NCBI RefSeq assembly: GCF_022664535.1
Contig: NZ_JAKUJY010000005.1
Location: 1-64,000, forward strand
Direction of reading: 5' to 3'
DNA from: Sphingobium trunci
GTDB taxonomy: Bacteria; Pseudomonadota; Alphaproteobacteria; Sphingomonadales; Sphingomonadaceae
Length of the DNA: 64,000 bases
Each line of letters opens with the position of its first letter. Within the stretch, counting starts at the first letter, position 1. Under the pieces are notes generated by a model. That model was not told the DNA's origin. It worked only from the letters and a program-made list of their open reading frames with translations, and did not search any database. A program made the position numbers and the translations under genes. Positions 43,083-53,496 of this stretch are shown piece after piece.

Positions 43083-44486
43083 TCAGGCCAGGATGATATA
43101 GGCCGCGCCGATCGCCGCACAGGCGCCTAGAACCGGCAATATGCCGATCTTGAATCGGAACACGGCGATCATGGCGCCGATCGACAGCAGCGCCGCGGGA
43201 ATGTTGATCGATGCCAGCACGGGGACGTCGAGCGTGCCGGTGGGAGTCGTCACCGGCTTCACATGCCCGAACAGCGTGTGGATGGCGAACCAGATGGCCA
43301 GGTTCAGGATCACGCCGACCACCGCCGCCGTGATGGCCGTCAGCGCGGAGGACAGCGCCCTGTTGCCGCGCAGCCGTTCGATGAAGGGGGCGCCTGCGAA
43401 TATCCACAGGAAGCAGGGCACGAACGTGACCCAGGTCGTCAGGATCGCGCCCAGCGTCGCGGCCAGCAGGGGCGATAGCGGGCCGGCATCGCGAAACGCC
43501 GCGAGGAAGCCGACGAACTGCGTCACCATGATCAGCGGTCCGGGCGTGGTTTCGGCCATGCCCAGGCCGTCGAGCATCTCGCCCGGCCGCAGCCATCCGA
43601 AGGTGCCGACCGCCTCCTGCGCGACATAGGCCAGCACCGCATAGGCGCCGCCGAACGTCACCACCGCCATCTGGCTGAAGAAGGTGGCGATACGGGTGAA
43701 CACATCGTCCGGTCCCAGCGTCAGGAACAGCGCCAGCACCGGTCCCAGCCAAAGCAGCAGCAGGACGGAGCAGATCCGCAGCGACCAGCCGAGATTGGGC
43801 TTGGCATGTTCGGGCAATGCCTCGCCCAGGGCCGTGTCGCGGTCGTGCACGACATCGCCCGCCGCGGCTCCATGGCCCCCGCCGCCCTTGAACTGGGCGA
43901 TGCCGCTGCGCCCGCCGAGATAACCGATCACGCCCGCCCCGAGGACGATCAGCGGGAAGGGCGCATTGAGGAAGAAGATGGCGACGAAGGCGATCGCCGC
44001 GATGCCGCGCATGACATTATTCTTGAGCGCGCGCGACCCCACGCGAAACACCGCCTGCACCACCACCGCCAGCACCGCCGCCTTGAGGCCGAAGAACAAC
44101 CCCTCGATCAGCGACACATGGCCGAACAGCACATAGATGTAGCTGAGGCCCAATATGGCGAGGAAGCCCGGCAGGACGAACAGCGCCCCAGCGATCAGGC
44201 CCCCCCTCGTCTTGTGCAGCAGCCAGCCGATATAGATGGCGAGTTGCTGCGCCTCCGGTCCAGGCAGCAGCATGCAGTAATTGAGGGCGTGGAGGAAACG
44301 CTCCTCCCCGATCCATCTCTTCTCCTCGACCAGGATGCGGTGCATGACCGCGATCTGCCCGGCCGGGCCGCCGAAGCTGAGGGACGCGATCCGTGCCCAT
44401 ACCCGGGTGGCTTCGCCCAGGGAGATGCCGTGATCGCCACCGGCGCGCGTTTCCGCGGCGGCGACGGGGGATGCGCTTGCCGTCAT
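43083..44486 (-). CDS. chrA: Chromate transporter ChrA (long-chain, two-domain)
   Basis: A 467-residue inner-membrane efflux protein for chromate. The two homologous halves are both visible, each with its Gly-rich motif (FGGPAGQIAVMHR at 38-50 and FGGAYAVLAYV at 278-288) and a PGP motif (LLPGPEAQQLAIYIG; TPGPLIMVTQFVGF). A His/Gly-rich cytoplasmic loop (about 200-228) joins the halves. Its start overlaps the chrB stop by 4 bp, so the two are co-translated. ChrA expels chromate by using the proton gradient, giving resistance. Confidence 0.95.
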   Translation of the reverse strand: MTASASPVAAAETRAGGDHGISLGEATRVWARIASLSFGGPAGQIAVMHRILVEEKRWIGEERFLHALNYCMLLPGPEAQQLAIYIGWLLHKTRGGLIAGALFVLPGFLAILGLSYIYVLFGHVSLIEGLFFGLKAAVLAVVVQAVFRVGSRALKNNVMRGIAAIAFVAIFFLNAPFPLIVLGAGVIGYLGGRSGIAQFKGGGGHGAAAGDVVHDRDTALGEALPEHAKPNLGWSLRICSVLLLLWLGPVLALFLTLGPDDVFTRIATFFSQMAVVTFGGAYAVLAYVAQEAVGTFGWLRPGEMLDGLGMAETTPGPLIMVTQFVGFLAAFRDAGPLSPLLAATLGAILTTWVTFVPCFLWIFAGAPFIERLRGNRALSSALTAITAAVVGVILNLAIWFAIHTLFGHVKPVTTPTGTLDVPVLASINIPAALLSIGAMIAVFRFKIGILPVLGACAAIGAAYIILA

Positions 44487-45439
44487 CTATCCGTCTTCCT
44501 GTTACTGAAAAAGGCATGGAACTGGTTGAGCGCCTCGCTCGCCATGGCGATGCGCTGAAGGTCGTCGTCGGTGGACGCGCATACGCCGGACAGCATGGCG
44601 CCAACGCCTGCGGTCTCCGGCCGGGCGAACTTGCCGTCGCCAATGTCCAGCTCGTGGATGATCTCCCCGATGGCGACCAGGGCGGGGTCGTCCGTCAGCC
44701 TGGCCCGCAGCAGCAGGGTCTCGAAGCTGCACCGGTCCCCTTCATGAGTGAACTCGGCATCGACCATGTCGAAACGGAACTCGCCGTCGGCCGGATCATA
44801 TTGGCGGCCGTCGACGAATTTGAGGGGCGCGCCGGGATCGATGAAGCGGCGGATCAGCCAGGCGCAGGCGATGCGGTCGACATGGACGCCGCGGCGCGTG
44901 ACCCAGGTGCGTCCGGTCAGGTCGGACGGCGCCGGTATGTCCGCCGGGTCGCTGCGGCCGACATCGGGATGCCGGTAGCGCTGCCGGTCCAGTTCGGCGA
45001 GGGCGGCTTCCGCCTCCTGCCGTCCATGGGCGCCGAAAAAGTCCAGCCTGCCCACCTCTTCCAGCCGTTTCTGGAGTCTTGCAATCTCGGCTCCGCTTGC
45101 CGGTCCCGTTTCCAGCAGGCGCTTGGCCGCCTGGGCGATCTCGTCATAATCGGCGTCGCGCGCGGTGTCGAAGAGCAGGCGGACGTCGCCGTCCGACTGA
45201 CCGGCCAGCAATCTGGCCTCGATCAATATCGCTTCGCCGCCACTTGCGCCGATCTCCTGCAGCAGATCGCGGAAAGCCGCCTCGGATGCCGGCGCGTGCG
45301 GCAGGACGTGGACGGCATTTTTGAGCGGAACCGCGCCGATCGCCTGCAATCGCCGCCAGATCTTCACGCGCAGATAGGGCGGTTTGGCCGGGAGCTGATG
45401 CAAGAGGGCGAGCCAGAGGCTGGTATCCGATGAACTCAT
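44483..45439 (-). CDS. chrB: Chromate resistance protein ChrB
   Basis: A 318-residue soluble protein of the ChrB family. The N-terminal part (1-150) has the PPYLRVKIWRRLQAIGAVPL motif typical of ChrB regulators. The C-terminal domain has TWVTRRGVHVDRIACAWLIR and FVDGRQYDPADGEFRFD, the ChrB.C region. ChrB senses chromate and represses or modulates the chr operon. It overlaps chrA and is divergent from a porin-like gene. A near-perfect palindrome covers its start, which fits autoregulation. Confidence 0.92.
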   Translation of the reverse strand: MSSSDTSLWLALLHQLPAKPPYLRVKIWRRLQAIGAVPLKNAVHVLPHAPASEAAFRDLLQEIGASGGEAILIEARLLAGQSDGDVRLLFDTARDADYDEIAQAAKRLLETGPASGAEIARLQKRLEEVGRLDFFGAHGRQEAEAALAELDRQRYRHPDVGRSDPADIPAPSDLTGRTWVTRRGVHVDRIACAWLIRRFIDPGAPLKFVDGRQYDPADGEFRFDMVDAEFTHEGDRCSFETLLLRARLTDDPALVAIGEIIHELDIGDGKFARPETAGVGAMLSGVCASTDDDLQRIAMASEALNQFHAFFSNRKTDR

Positions 45440-45455
45440 GATGCATATGTATCAT
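45438..45455. promoter_or_regulatory. Palindrome at the chrB / porin divergent junction, candidate ChrB operator
   Basis: ATGATGCATATGTATCAT reads almost the same on both strands; only positions 6 and 13 break the symmetry. It sits on the start of chrB, inside the very short gap to the divergent porin gene. Binding there would block both genes. Confidence 0.55.
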
Positions 45456-45485
45456 CACAATCGATTCGTGGAAATAGCTATATCT

Positions 45486-46838
45486 ATGCTTCGTCACCGC
45501 CTCTCCGCCCGTTCCTGTCTCGGTCTGCTCTCCGCTCTTGCAGGGGCGCCGCCTGCCTTGGCGGGGGAGGATGGCCTTTCGCTGAGCGGCAGCGTGCGTC
45601 TGCGTTTCGAGGAGATTGAGGGGCAGCCCCGCGCCGGATTCGATCGCGATGACAGCCTGTTCAACATAAGGACGCAGTTGCTGGGCGAATATCGGGGTGA
45701 GGGGGTTCGCGTCGGCGCCGAACTGTTCGACAGCCGCGCCTATGGCGCCGATCCGGGCACCCCCATCTCGACGAACGAGGTCAACGCCCTGGAACTGGTC
45801 CAGGCTTATGTCGCCACCGATATCGCCGAACCGCTGGGCAAGGGCAGCAAATTGACCCTGACGGCGGGCCGCATGACCCTCAACCTGGGATCGCGGCGGC
45901 TGGTCGCGGCGGACGACTATCGCAACACCACCAACGGCTATACGGGCCTGCGCGCCGACCTGACGGCGCGGCATGGGGTGAAGGCGGTCTTCATCTACAC
46001 CCTGCCGCAGCAACGCCGCCCGGACGATCGCGAAGGCATCAGGAACCGGCGCGTGGGGATCGACCATGAGGGTTTCGATCTGGTGCTGTGGGGCGGGATC
46101 GTCAGCAAGGCCAGGATGCTGGGCCCGGCGACGGCGGAACTGACCTATTTCCATCTGGGCGAGCGCGACGAGCCGGGCCGCCCGACGCGGGACCGCTCGC
46201 TCGACACCTTCGGCGGCCGCGTCGTCCGGGAGCCGCAAACCGGCGCGTTCGACTATGAGCTCGAGGCCTATTACCAGACCGGCAGCATCAGCGCATCCCT
46301 GGCACCGGCTGCCGCGCGCCAGCCGGTCGGCGCCAGTTTCGTTCACGCCGATGCCGGATATAGTTTCCCCGGCCGCTGGAAGCCGCGCCTGTCCGTCGAG
46401 TTCGATCGGGCGAGCGGCGACAGGGCCGGGGGGCGTTACGGCCGTTTCGACACGCTGTTCGGCATGCGCCGCGCCGATCTGGCCCCGGCCGGTCTCTATA
46501 ATGCCGTCGCGCGGACCAATATCGTGACGCCGGGCATCCGGCTGGAAGCCACGCCCGACAAAAGCTGGGACTGGTTCGCGGTCTATCGCGCCATGTGGCT
46601 GGCATCGCGCACGGACGCCTTTTCCACCACGGGCGTCAGGGACGGTAGCGGGCGATCGGGCAATTTCGCCGGTCACCAGATCGAGGGGCGGGTGCGCTAC
46701 TGGATCGTCCGGTCGCGCCTGCGCTTCGAATTCGACGGCCTGCTGCTCGCCAAGGGGCGGTTCCTGAGGGACGCGCCCAACGCACCCCCGGCAAGATGGA
46801 CCCGCTATACCTCCTTCAACCTGACGGCCAGCTTCTGA
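45486..46838 (+). CDS. Alginate-export (AlgE-like) family outer-membrane porin
   Basis: About 450 residues from the chosen ATG at 45486, which begins a good signal peptide (MLRHRLSARSCLGLLSALAG to ALAGE). ATG at 45438 is also in frame but would overlap chrB. The rest is beta-barrel-like with the alginate-export domain pattern (SVRLRFEEIEGQPRAGF, LTAGRMTLNLGSRRLVAADD, and a terminal aromatic Phe). Proteins of this family often sit beside chr genes in sphingomonads as far as I recall; the transported solute is unknown. It is followed by a Na+/H+ antiporter 60 bases downstream. Confidence 0.83.
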   Translation: MLRHRLSARSCLGLLSALAGAPPALAGEDGLSLSGSVRLRFEEIEGQPRAGFDRDDSLFNIRTQLLGEYRGEGVRVGAELFDSRAYGADPGTPISTNEVNALELVQAYVATDIAEPLGKGSKLTLTAGRMTLNLGSRRLVAADDYRNTTNGYTGLRADLTARHGVKAVFIYTLPQQRRPDDREGIRNRRVGIDHEGFDLVLWGGIVSKARMLGPATAELTYFHLGERDEPGRPTRDRSLDTFGGRVVREPQTGAFDYELEAYYQTGSISASLAPAAARQPVGASFVHADAGYSFPGRWKPRLSVEFDRASGDRAGGRYGRFDTLFGMRRADLAPAGLYNAVARTNIVTPGIRLEATPDKSWDWFAVYRAMWLASRTDAFSTTGVRDGSGRSGNFAGHQIEGRVRYWIVRSRLRFEFDGLLLAKGRFLRDAPNAPPARWTRYTSFNLTASF

Positions 46839-46900
46839 TCCACCATCTGGACGGTCCCGTCCCAGGCATTAGGATGCGTGCCGAGGCGAGGGAGAAGCGC

Positions 46901-48484
46901 ATGCACCCGATGCAGATGTTCGAATGGGTGATCGTCATGCTGTTGGCGATCATCGTGTTGCACTATGCCGCCAACCGTTTGCGCCTGCCCCCGGCGGTCG
47001 CACTGCTGACCGGGGGCGCAATCTTCGCCTTCCTGCCGGGTCTGCCGGTCATTGCGCTCGATCCGCAACTGGTGCTGGTGATCTTCCTGCCACCCCTGTT
47101 GATGGATGGCGCCTGGTTCATCGCGCTCCGCCATTTGCGGCGGCATATGATCGGCATCGCCGCGCTGGCGGTCGGCGCGGTCATCTTCACGACCGCCATC
47201 GTCGCGGCGGTGACGCACTGGCTGGTGCCAGGCCTGCCCTGGGCGGCCTGTGCGGCGCTGGGCGCCATCGTCTCGCCGCCCGACGCGGTGTCGGCGCGCG
47301 CGGTGTTGCAGCGGGTTCATCTGCCCCGCCGCCTGTCGATCCTGCTGGAGGGCGAAAGCCTGTTCAACGATGCCAGCGGCCTAGTCCTCTTCCGTTTCGC
47401 CATCGCCGCAGGCGTGACAGGCGCCTTCAGCATGGTCGACGCCCTGCAAAGCTTCCTGCTGCTCGCCGCCGGGGGCGCGCTCGTCGGCGTGGCGGTGGGC
47501 GCGGTCTGGGTCGTGACGGTGCGTAGGCTGGACGACAAATATCTGATGATCGCCTCTTCGCTGCTCGCGCCCTGGGCAGCCTATCTTCTGGCGGAAAATG
47601 CGCATTTGTCGGGCGTGATCGCGACCGTCACCACGGGCCTCATCTGCGGCTGGTATCAGCATATCGTCTTTCCCGCGATGGTCCGGATGAACGGCACCGC
47701 CTTCTGGGCGGTGATGATCTTCCTGATGGAGGCGTTCGTCTTCCTGCTCATCGGCTCCTCGCTGCGCGGCGTGATCGATCGTGTCGGCGGCTTTGGCGTG
47801 GTGCTGGACGAAATGGCGCTGCCGGTGCTGGCGATCCTCGCGGCGCTCACCGTGGCGCGCTTCCTCTGGGTGTTCGGCGCCGACGCCGCCATCGCGGGTA
47901 TCAGGGCGCTCGGAGTGAAGCGCTACACCCCGATCGGCCCCCGCGCGGCGACGGTGCTGGGCTGGGCCGGAATGCGCGGCGTCGTGACGCTCGCGGTGGC
48001 GCTCAGCGTGCCGGAGGATTTTCCCGGCCGCGACTTCATCCTGACGGCGGCCTTCGCGGTCATCATCGGCACGGTGCTGATCCAGGGCACCACGCTGGGT
48101 GCGGTCATCCGCCTCGTCCGCCTGGTCGAGCCGGAATGCGACCGCCCCCGCATGACGATGAGCCAGGCCGAAGCCGCGATGGCGCAGGCGCAGGTGCGCG
48201 TCGTCCAATCCCATGCCTATGATGCGGACGGCACGCTGCTCCATCCGCGCCTGCTGGAGCGTTATCAGCGCCACGCCGAACTTTCCGCCCGCTATGTCGG
48301 ACAGGAGGAGAATTTTTCGGACACCCTCCATGCCCATTTCGACCTGGTGCTGAAAGCCATTGCCGCCGGCCGCACCGAACTCATCCGCCTGCATCGCAGC
48401 GGCGACATAGACGAACATACGCTTCAGGAACTGGAGCGCGACCTGGATCTGGAGGAATTGAGCGCCCTCTCGGCCAAGGCGTGA
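46901..48484 (+). CDS. Na+/H+ antiporter, CPA1 (NhaP/YjcE) family
   Basis: A 527-residue protein with about 12 transmembrane helices in the first 410 residues and a 110-residue helical cytoplasmic tail. Hallmark CPA1 motifs are AIVSPPDAVSARAVL (ion-binding Asp), LEGESLFNDASGLVLF (ND motif) and GWAGMRGVVTLAVALSVP. It exchanges cytosolic Na+ (or K+) for protons. I chose the ATG at 46901 with GGGAG upstream; other ATGs at 46874 and 46910 are possible. The chromate, porin and antiporter neighbours suggest a stress-tolerance cluster. An AT-rich stretch follows it. Confidence 0.92.
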   Translation: MHPMQMFEWVIVMLLAIIVLHYAANRLRLPPAVALLTGGAIFAFLPGLPVIALDPQLVLVIFLPPLLMDGAWFIALRHLRRHMIGIAALAVGAVIFTTAIVAAVTHWLVPGLPWAACAALGAIVSPPDAVSARAVLQRVHLPRRLSILLEGESLFNDASGLVLFRFAIAAGVTGAFSMVDALQSFLLLAAGGALVGVAVGAVWVVTVRRLDDKYLMIASSLLAPWAAYLLAENAHLSGVIATVTTGLICGWYQHIVFPAMVRMNGTAFWAVMIFLMEAFVFLLIGSSLRGVIDRVGGFGVVLDEMALPVLAILAALTVARFLWVFGADAAIAGIRALGVKRYTPIGPRAATVLGWAGMRGVVTLAVALSVPEDFPGRDFILTAAFAVIIGTVLIQGTTLGAVIRLVRLVEPECDRPRMTMSQAEAAMAQAQVRVVQSHAYDADGTLLHPRLLERYQRHAELSARYVGQEENFSDTLHAHFDLVLKAIAAGRTELIRLHRSGDIDEHTLQELERDLDLEELSALSAKA

Positions 48485-48540
48485 CGGCGGCACAGGAGCC
48501 GATTGCAATCGGTGCAGCCAAGTGGCGGTCCCAAGCGATA

Positions 48541-48780
48541 TTGCTTGAATAGTATTCTTATCTTATATTTGGAATGATAATATTAAATGTAACGCTCCAT
48601 AATTATTTTATGATATATCTGATATATTAGTAATTATTTTTATCAATGTTTTATTTTATTTAGATCAATGAATGAACTTTAACTTTAACATGGATTTATA
48701 TAACTAAAGATATATAGCCTTATTCGCGATATTTTATTCGAAAATAACCATTCATTAACCCACATTATTTAAAACCTTTC
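48541..48780. other. AT-rich island (about 21% GC) upstream of the Tad-like genes
   Basis: By my count about 51 of 240 bases are G or C, falling to 6 of 60 at 48601-48660. Flanking genes are around 65% GC. No gene is visible in it. It is made of A/T runs and TATA-like motifs, so it may act as a bent promoter region, a silencer-protein binding site, or imported DNA. Confidence 0.75.
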
Positions 48781-48823
48781 TCGTCTTTCGTCTTGATACA
48801 GGACGCCCAGGAGAGGTAATTTG

Positions 48824-50092
48824 ATGTTCGGCAGGATGATTGCGCGATTGGGGCGGGACAGGACCGGCAACATCCTGGTGATGGCCGCCGCTTCCATGCC
48901 GATCTTCGTCGGCGCGGCGGGGCTGGCGACCGATACGGTGCAATGGACATTGTGGAAACGACAGGTTCAGCGCCAGGCGGACTCCGCCGCGCTCGCGGGC
49001 GCCTATGCGGTGGCCCAGGGGTTCAGCGCATCGGACAGCGCGACCTCCGACATCAATCGCCTGGCGCTCGTCAACCTGACGCAGACCCCGACCATCGAAA
49101 ATGCGCCGACCACCGGCGCCTATGCGGGCAACAGCAAGGCGGTCCGCGTCGTGCTGCAAACCAGCCAGGAATTGCCCTTTTCCAAGATGCTTGGGGTGCA
49201 GGCACCGGTCATCTATGGCGAAGCGACCGCCGCCGTGGTGGGCAGCGGCGACTATTGCGTCGTCACGCTCGAAAAAACCAGCACGGTGGGCATTACTCTC
49301 CAGGGCAATGCCACGGTCAATCTGGGCTGCGGCATGGCCACCAATTCCCGTGCATCCAACGCGGTCTATGCAGGCGGTAGCAGCACGGTGACGGCGAGTC
49401 CGGTGGCGGCGGTGGGCGGGCTGACATCCAGTTCCAACTATGTCTCTCCGACCACGCTTTTGCCCTATAGTCTGCCTGTTCAAGACCCCTATGCGTCGCT
49501 GCCGACGCCGACCGCAAGCAATCTGACGGGTTGCACCAACCTCAATGTCCAGCCCAACAACACAGTGACGCTTCCGCAGCCGGGCGCGAACGGGAGCTGC
49601 TTGAAGAATGTGGACATCAAGGGCACGCTGAACCTGCCGGCGGGGGTCTATTATATCGACGGCGGCACCTTCAATGTCGGCTCGCAGGCGGTGATCAACG
49701 GTACCGGCGTCACCATCATCCTGACCAGCAACACCGCGTCCAGCAATCCCGGTTCGATCGCCACGGTCAACATCAACGGCGGCGCGACGCTCAACCTGTC
49801 GGCGCCGACGGACACCAGCAACCCCTATCATGGCGTCCTCTTCTACCAGGACCGGCGCGCGCCGGATTCGGGAACCAACGTGATCAACGGCAATGCCGGC
49901 TCCGTCCTGCAAGGCTCCTTCTATTTTCCCGGCCAGGCGCTGTCGTTCAGCGGCACATCGGGCATGACCACCAAATGCGTGAAGATGGTGAGCAAGCGCG
50001 TCACCTTCATCGGCAACAGCAGCATCGTCAATCAATGCGACAATACCGGCGTCGATAAATTCACCGCAACGCTGGTGAAGCTGGTCGGATGA
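48824..50092 (+). CDS. TadG-like pilus-assembly protein with C-terminal beta-helix-like domain
   Basis: A 422-residue secreted or membrane-bound protein. The N-terminus is TadG/TadE-like: RDRTGNILVMAAASMPIFVG with a hydrophobic helix (about 15-37), then QRQADSAALAGAYAVA, the classic Tad pseudopilin-like start. The C-terminal 250 residues are Gly/Asn/Ser/Thr rich, with repeated short strands (TLNLPAGVYYIDGGTFNV, ATVNINGGATLNLSAP), suggesting a beta-helix. No von Willebrand domain is present, unlike classical TadG. The ATG at 48824 is preceded by AGGAGAGG. It is the first of three linked Tad-type genes. The full Tad assembly machinery is not in this window. Confidence 0.82.
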   Translation: MFGRMIARLGRDRTGNILVMAAASMPIFVGAAGLATDTVQWTLWKRQVQRQADSAALAGAYAVAQGFSASDSATSDINRLALVNLTQTPTIENAPTTGAYAGNSKAVRVVLQTSQELPFSKMLGVQAPVIYGEATAAVVGSGDYCVVTLEKTSTVGITLQGNATVNLGCGMATNSRASNAVYAGGSSTVTASPVAAVGGLTSSSNYVSPTTLLPYSLPVQDPYASLPTPTASNLTGCTNLNVQPNNTVTLPQPGANGSCLKNVDIKGTLNLPAGVYYIDGGTFNVGSQAVINGTGVTIILTSNTASSNPGSIATVNINGGATLNLSAPTDTSNPYHGVLFYQDRRAPDSGTNVINGNAGSVLQGSFYFPGQALSFSGTSGMTTKCVKMVSKRVTFIGNSSIVNQCDNTGVDKFTATLVKLVG

Positions 50093-50562
50093 TGAAACGG
50101 CTTTTCGCTGATCCGGCGGGCAACAGCACCATCGAACTGGCGATCATCATGCCGGTTCTGGTGCTGCTGACCTGCATGGCGGGGGATATCGCCATGGCAT
50201 TCAAGGCCAAGATCGTGCTCCAGCGCGCGGCCGAACGGGCGGCGCAATTGGCAGCCGCGGGCGGCTACACCAGCGACACTTCCAACACGCAGGCCGCCTA
50301 CAACAATCTGGCGGCCGATGCCGCCGCCGCCGCGGGCGTTTCGATTAACAATGTCACCGTCACGCCCACGCTGCTCTGCGACGCCACGGTGCAGACCGCC
50401 AGCCCTCAGGTTCCATGCCCCGATGGCCAGCAGACCAAGCGCTATGTCGCGATCACCATTACAGGAAGCTACATTCCCATGTTCGCCCAACTCATGCCCA
50501 ACAGCCAATGGTCGTCGCAGGGGATCGCCATCACCGGCTCGGCATCGGTGCGGCTGCAATGA
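50089..50562 (+). CDS. TadE-like pseudopilin protein
   Basis: A 157-residue protein with the TadE pattern: NSTIELAIIMPVLVLLTCMAG (residues 11-31), one N-terminal membrane helix with a conserved Glu (E15), then KAKIVLQRAAERAAQLAA. The start overlaps the previous stop by 4 bp. It also overlaps the next gene by 4 bp, so the three are translated together. Two Cys (in LLCDAT and VPCPDG) may form a disulfide. TadE proteins are processed by the TadV-type peptidase and help assemble Flp pili or related structures. Confidence 0.82.
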   Translation: MMKRLFADPAGNSTIELAIIMPVLVLLTCMAGDIAMAFKAKIVLQRAAERAAQLAAAGGYTSDTSNTQAAYNNLAADAAAAAGVSINNVTVTPTLLCDATVQTASPQVPCPDGQQTKRYVAITITGSYIPMFAQLMPNSQWSSQGIAITGSASVRLQ

Positions 50563-50939
50563 TCCGGCTGGCCCGCAACCAGCGCGGCGTCGGCGCGGTC
50601 GAATTCGGCCTCGCCCTGCCGCCCTTCGTCATCCTGCTGATGGGCGCGCTCCAGATCGGCATCATCGCCTGCGCGCGCACCGGGCTGCAACATGCGGTGG
50701 ATGAAGGCGCGCGTTACGCGAGCATCTATCCCGCGCCCACCGACGCGGACATCATCGCCAGGGTCAATGCACGCGAATTCGGCCTCGACCCGGCCTATAC
50801 CAACAATCCGACCATCACCCACGGCACGCAATATGGCGTTCCCTATACCGAAATCACCATGACCTATTCCCGGCCGCTGAACTTCATCGTCTACCAGACG
50901 CCCGCGCTGTCGATCAGCTATACCCGCCGCTCTTATTGA
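50559..50939 (+). CDS. TadE-like pseudopilin protein, short
   Basis: A 126-residue protein with the TadE motif GVGAVEFGLALPPFVILLMGA (hydrophobic helix at about 13-38 with conserved Glu at residue 15), followed by TGLQHAVDEGARYASIY. It starts in an ATGA overlap with the preceding gene. The longer upstream frame is a shadow of that gene. It resembles minor pseudopilins of Tad systems. A hairpin with a T-rich tail follows the stop, probably ending this three-gene unit. Confidence 0.8.
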   Translation: MIRLARNQRGVGAVEFGLALPPFVILLMGALQIGIIACARTGLQHAVDEGARYASIYPAPTDADIIARVNAREFGLDPAYTNNPTITHGTQYGVPYTEITMTYSRPLNFIVYQTPALSISYTRRSY

Positions 50940-52094
<1,155 letters not shown>

Positions 52095-52131
52095 CGCCGC
52101 TAACGACGCTTTTTGGGCGGTAGCCGACATT

Positions 52132-52152
52132 CCCTCTCCCACCGGGAGAGGG
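52132..52152. repeat. REP-like hairpin after mreB
   Basis: CCCTCTCCC pairs with GGGAGAGGG over an ACC loop. It continues as GAGGGAGCC and GGAAGGGTGAGGGCGAG at 52150-52195, the signature of a dispersed palindromic element found in many proteobacterial genomes. The first stem may also work as a terminator for mreB. Confidence 0.6.
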
Positions 52153-52380
52153 AGGGAGCCGTGCGCAGCGCGGCGGAAGGGTGAGGGCGAGACGGCGCGC
52201 AACAGGCGCCCCTCGTCCTTTCCCGATGAGATGGGCAATCTCCACCACTGGCCAAACCGCCCTTGTCCAACGGCGCCTTTGCCATCGTGCTCGGCCTTCG
52301 ACCGATCACAACGGGGCTTCGCTCAAACGCTGCGCGGGCTTGACCGGGGTTCGATGAGCAAGGCTCATCGAACCCTGCCA

Positions 52381-53388
52381 TTACCCCTGGCGCCCATAGG
52401 CAGTGACGGTCTCCACCTCCGCCTTGTCGCCCAGCACCACGCCGACGCGCTGGTGCAGCCCGGTCGGCCTGACGCCCATGATCGGCTCGAAGCCGTTGGT
52501 CGCCGCGCCGCCCGCCTGCTCGATCAGGAAGGACATGGGATTGGCCTCATACATCAGCCGCAGCCGCGCCTTGTCGGCATAGCGGTGATCGGACGGGTAG
52601 AGGAAAATGCCGCCGCGCTTCAGGATGCGATGCACGTCCGCGACCATGGATGCGGTCCAGCGCATGTTGTAATCCTTGCCCAGCGGGCCCTCGGTCCCCA
52701 GGATGCGTTCCTCGACATAGCGGGCGATGCCGGGCGACCATTGCCGCCGCCGCGCCATGTTGATGGCGAATTCGCAATTGCCCTGCGGCATCTGCAGCGG
52801 CCCGTCCGTCATCCGCCAGGAGCCGATCTCGCGGTCCAGCGTGAATTCATAGACGCCCGTGCCGATGGTCAGCACCAGCAGCGTCTGCGGCCCGTAGATC
52901 GCATAACCGGCGGCGACCTGATGGATGCCGGGCTGCAGGAAATCCTGCTCCGTCACTTCGCGGCCCGAACATTCCTCCGGCGCCTTCAGCACCGAAAAGA
53001 TCGTGCCCACCGTCAGGTCGACATCGATATTGCTCGACCCGTCGATCGGATCGAACAGCAGGAGATATTCGCCCTTGGGATAGCGGTTGGGGATGCGATG
53101 GATGGTCTCCATCTCTTCCGACGCCATGGCTGCCAGATGCCCGCCCCATTCATTGGCGTCGAGCAGCAGTTCGTTGGCGATCACGTCCAGCTTCTTCTGC
53201 ACCTCGCCCTGCACATTCTCGCTGTCCAGGCTGCCCAGAACCTCGCCCAGCGCGCCCTTCTGGACCGAATGGCTGATGGTCTTGCAGGCCCGCGCGACGG
53301 TTTCGATCAGCAGGCGCAGTTCGGAGGGCAGCGCATTGACCTGCCGCTGCTGTTCGATCAGGAAACGGGTGAGGGTGACGGATTGCAT
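52381..53388 (-). CDS. fbp: Fructose-1,6-bisphosphatase class I
   Basis: A 335-residue gluconeogenic enzyme that removes the C1 phosphate of fructose 1,6-bisphosphate. The metal site reads SEEMET (E91, E92) and DPIDGSSN (113-120). The substrate region [21 protein letters not shown] is intact. Sphingomonads also use it in the Entner-Doudoroff/gluconeogenic cycle. It stands 108 bases after the shikimate-dehydrogenase-like gene on the same strand, with no obvious functional link. Confidence 0.96.
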   Translation of the reverse strand: MQSVTLTRFLIEQQRQVNALPSELRLLIETVARACKTISHSVQKGALGEVLGSLDSENVQGEVQKKLDVIANELLLDANEWGGHLAAMASEEMETIHRIPNRYPKGEYLLLFDPIDGSSNIDVDLTVGTIFSVLKAPEECSGREVTEQDFLQPGIHQVAAGYAIYGPQTLLVLTIGTGVYEFTLDREIGSWRMTDGPLQMPQGNCEFAINMARRRQWSPGIARYVEERILGTEGPLGKDYNMRWTASMVADVHRILKRGGIFLYPSDHRYADKARLRLMYEANPMSFLIEQAGGAATNGFEPIMGVRPTGLHQRVGVVLGDKAEVETVTAYGRQG

Positions 53389-53496
53389 CGGCGCTCCATT
53401 CGAAGGAGGAACAGGGGAGGTCGAGAGACGCTAGTCGTTACGGCATCATCGGCAAAGCGGCAATTCATGACGCCGTTGTGACAAGGGACGAGCCGT

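Noticed and set aside
41481-43130. 549-codon plus-strand frame opposite a TonB receptor
   Set aside because: Antisense composition; the minus-strand receptor has signal peptide, TonB box and plug motifs.
45144-46676. 510-codon minus-strand frame over the alginate-export-type gene
   Set aside because: Shadow of the plus-strand barrel protein and of chrB.
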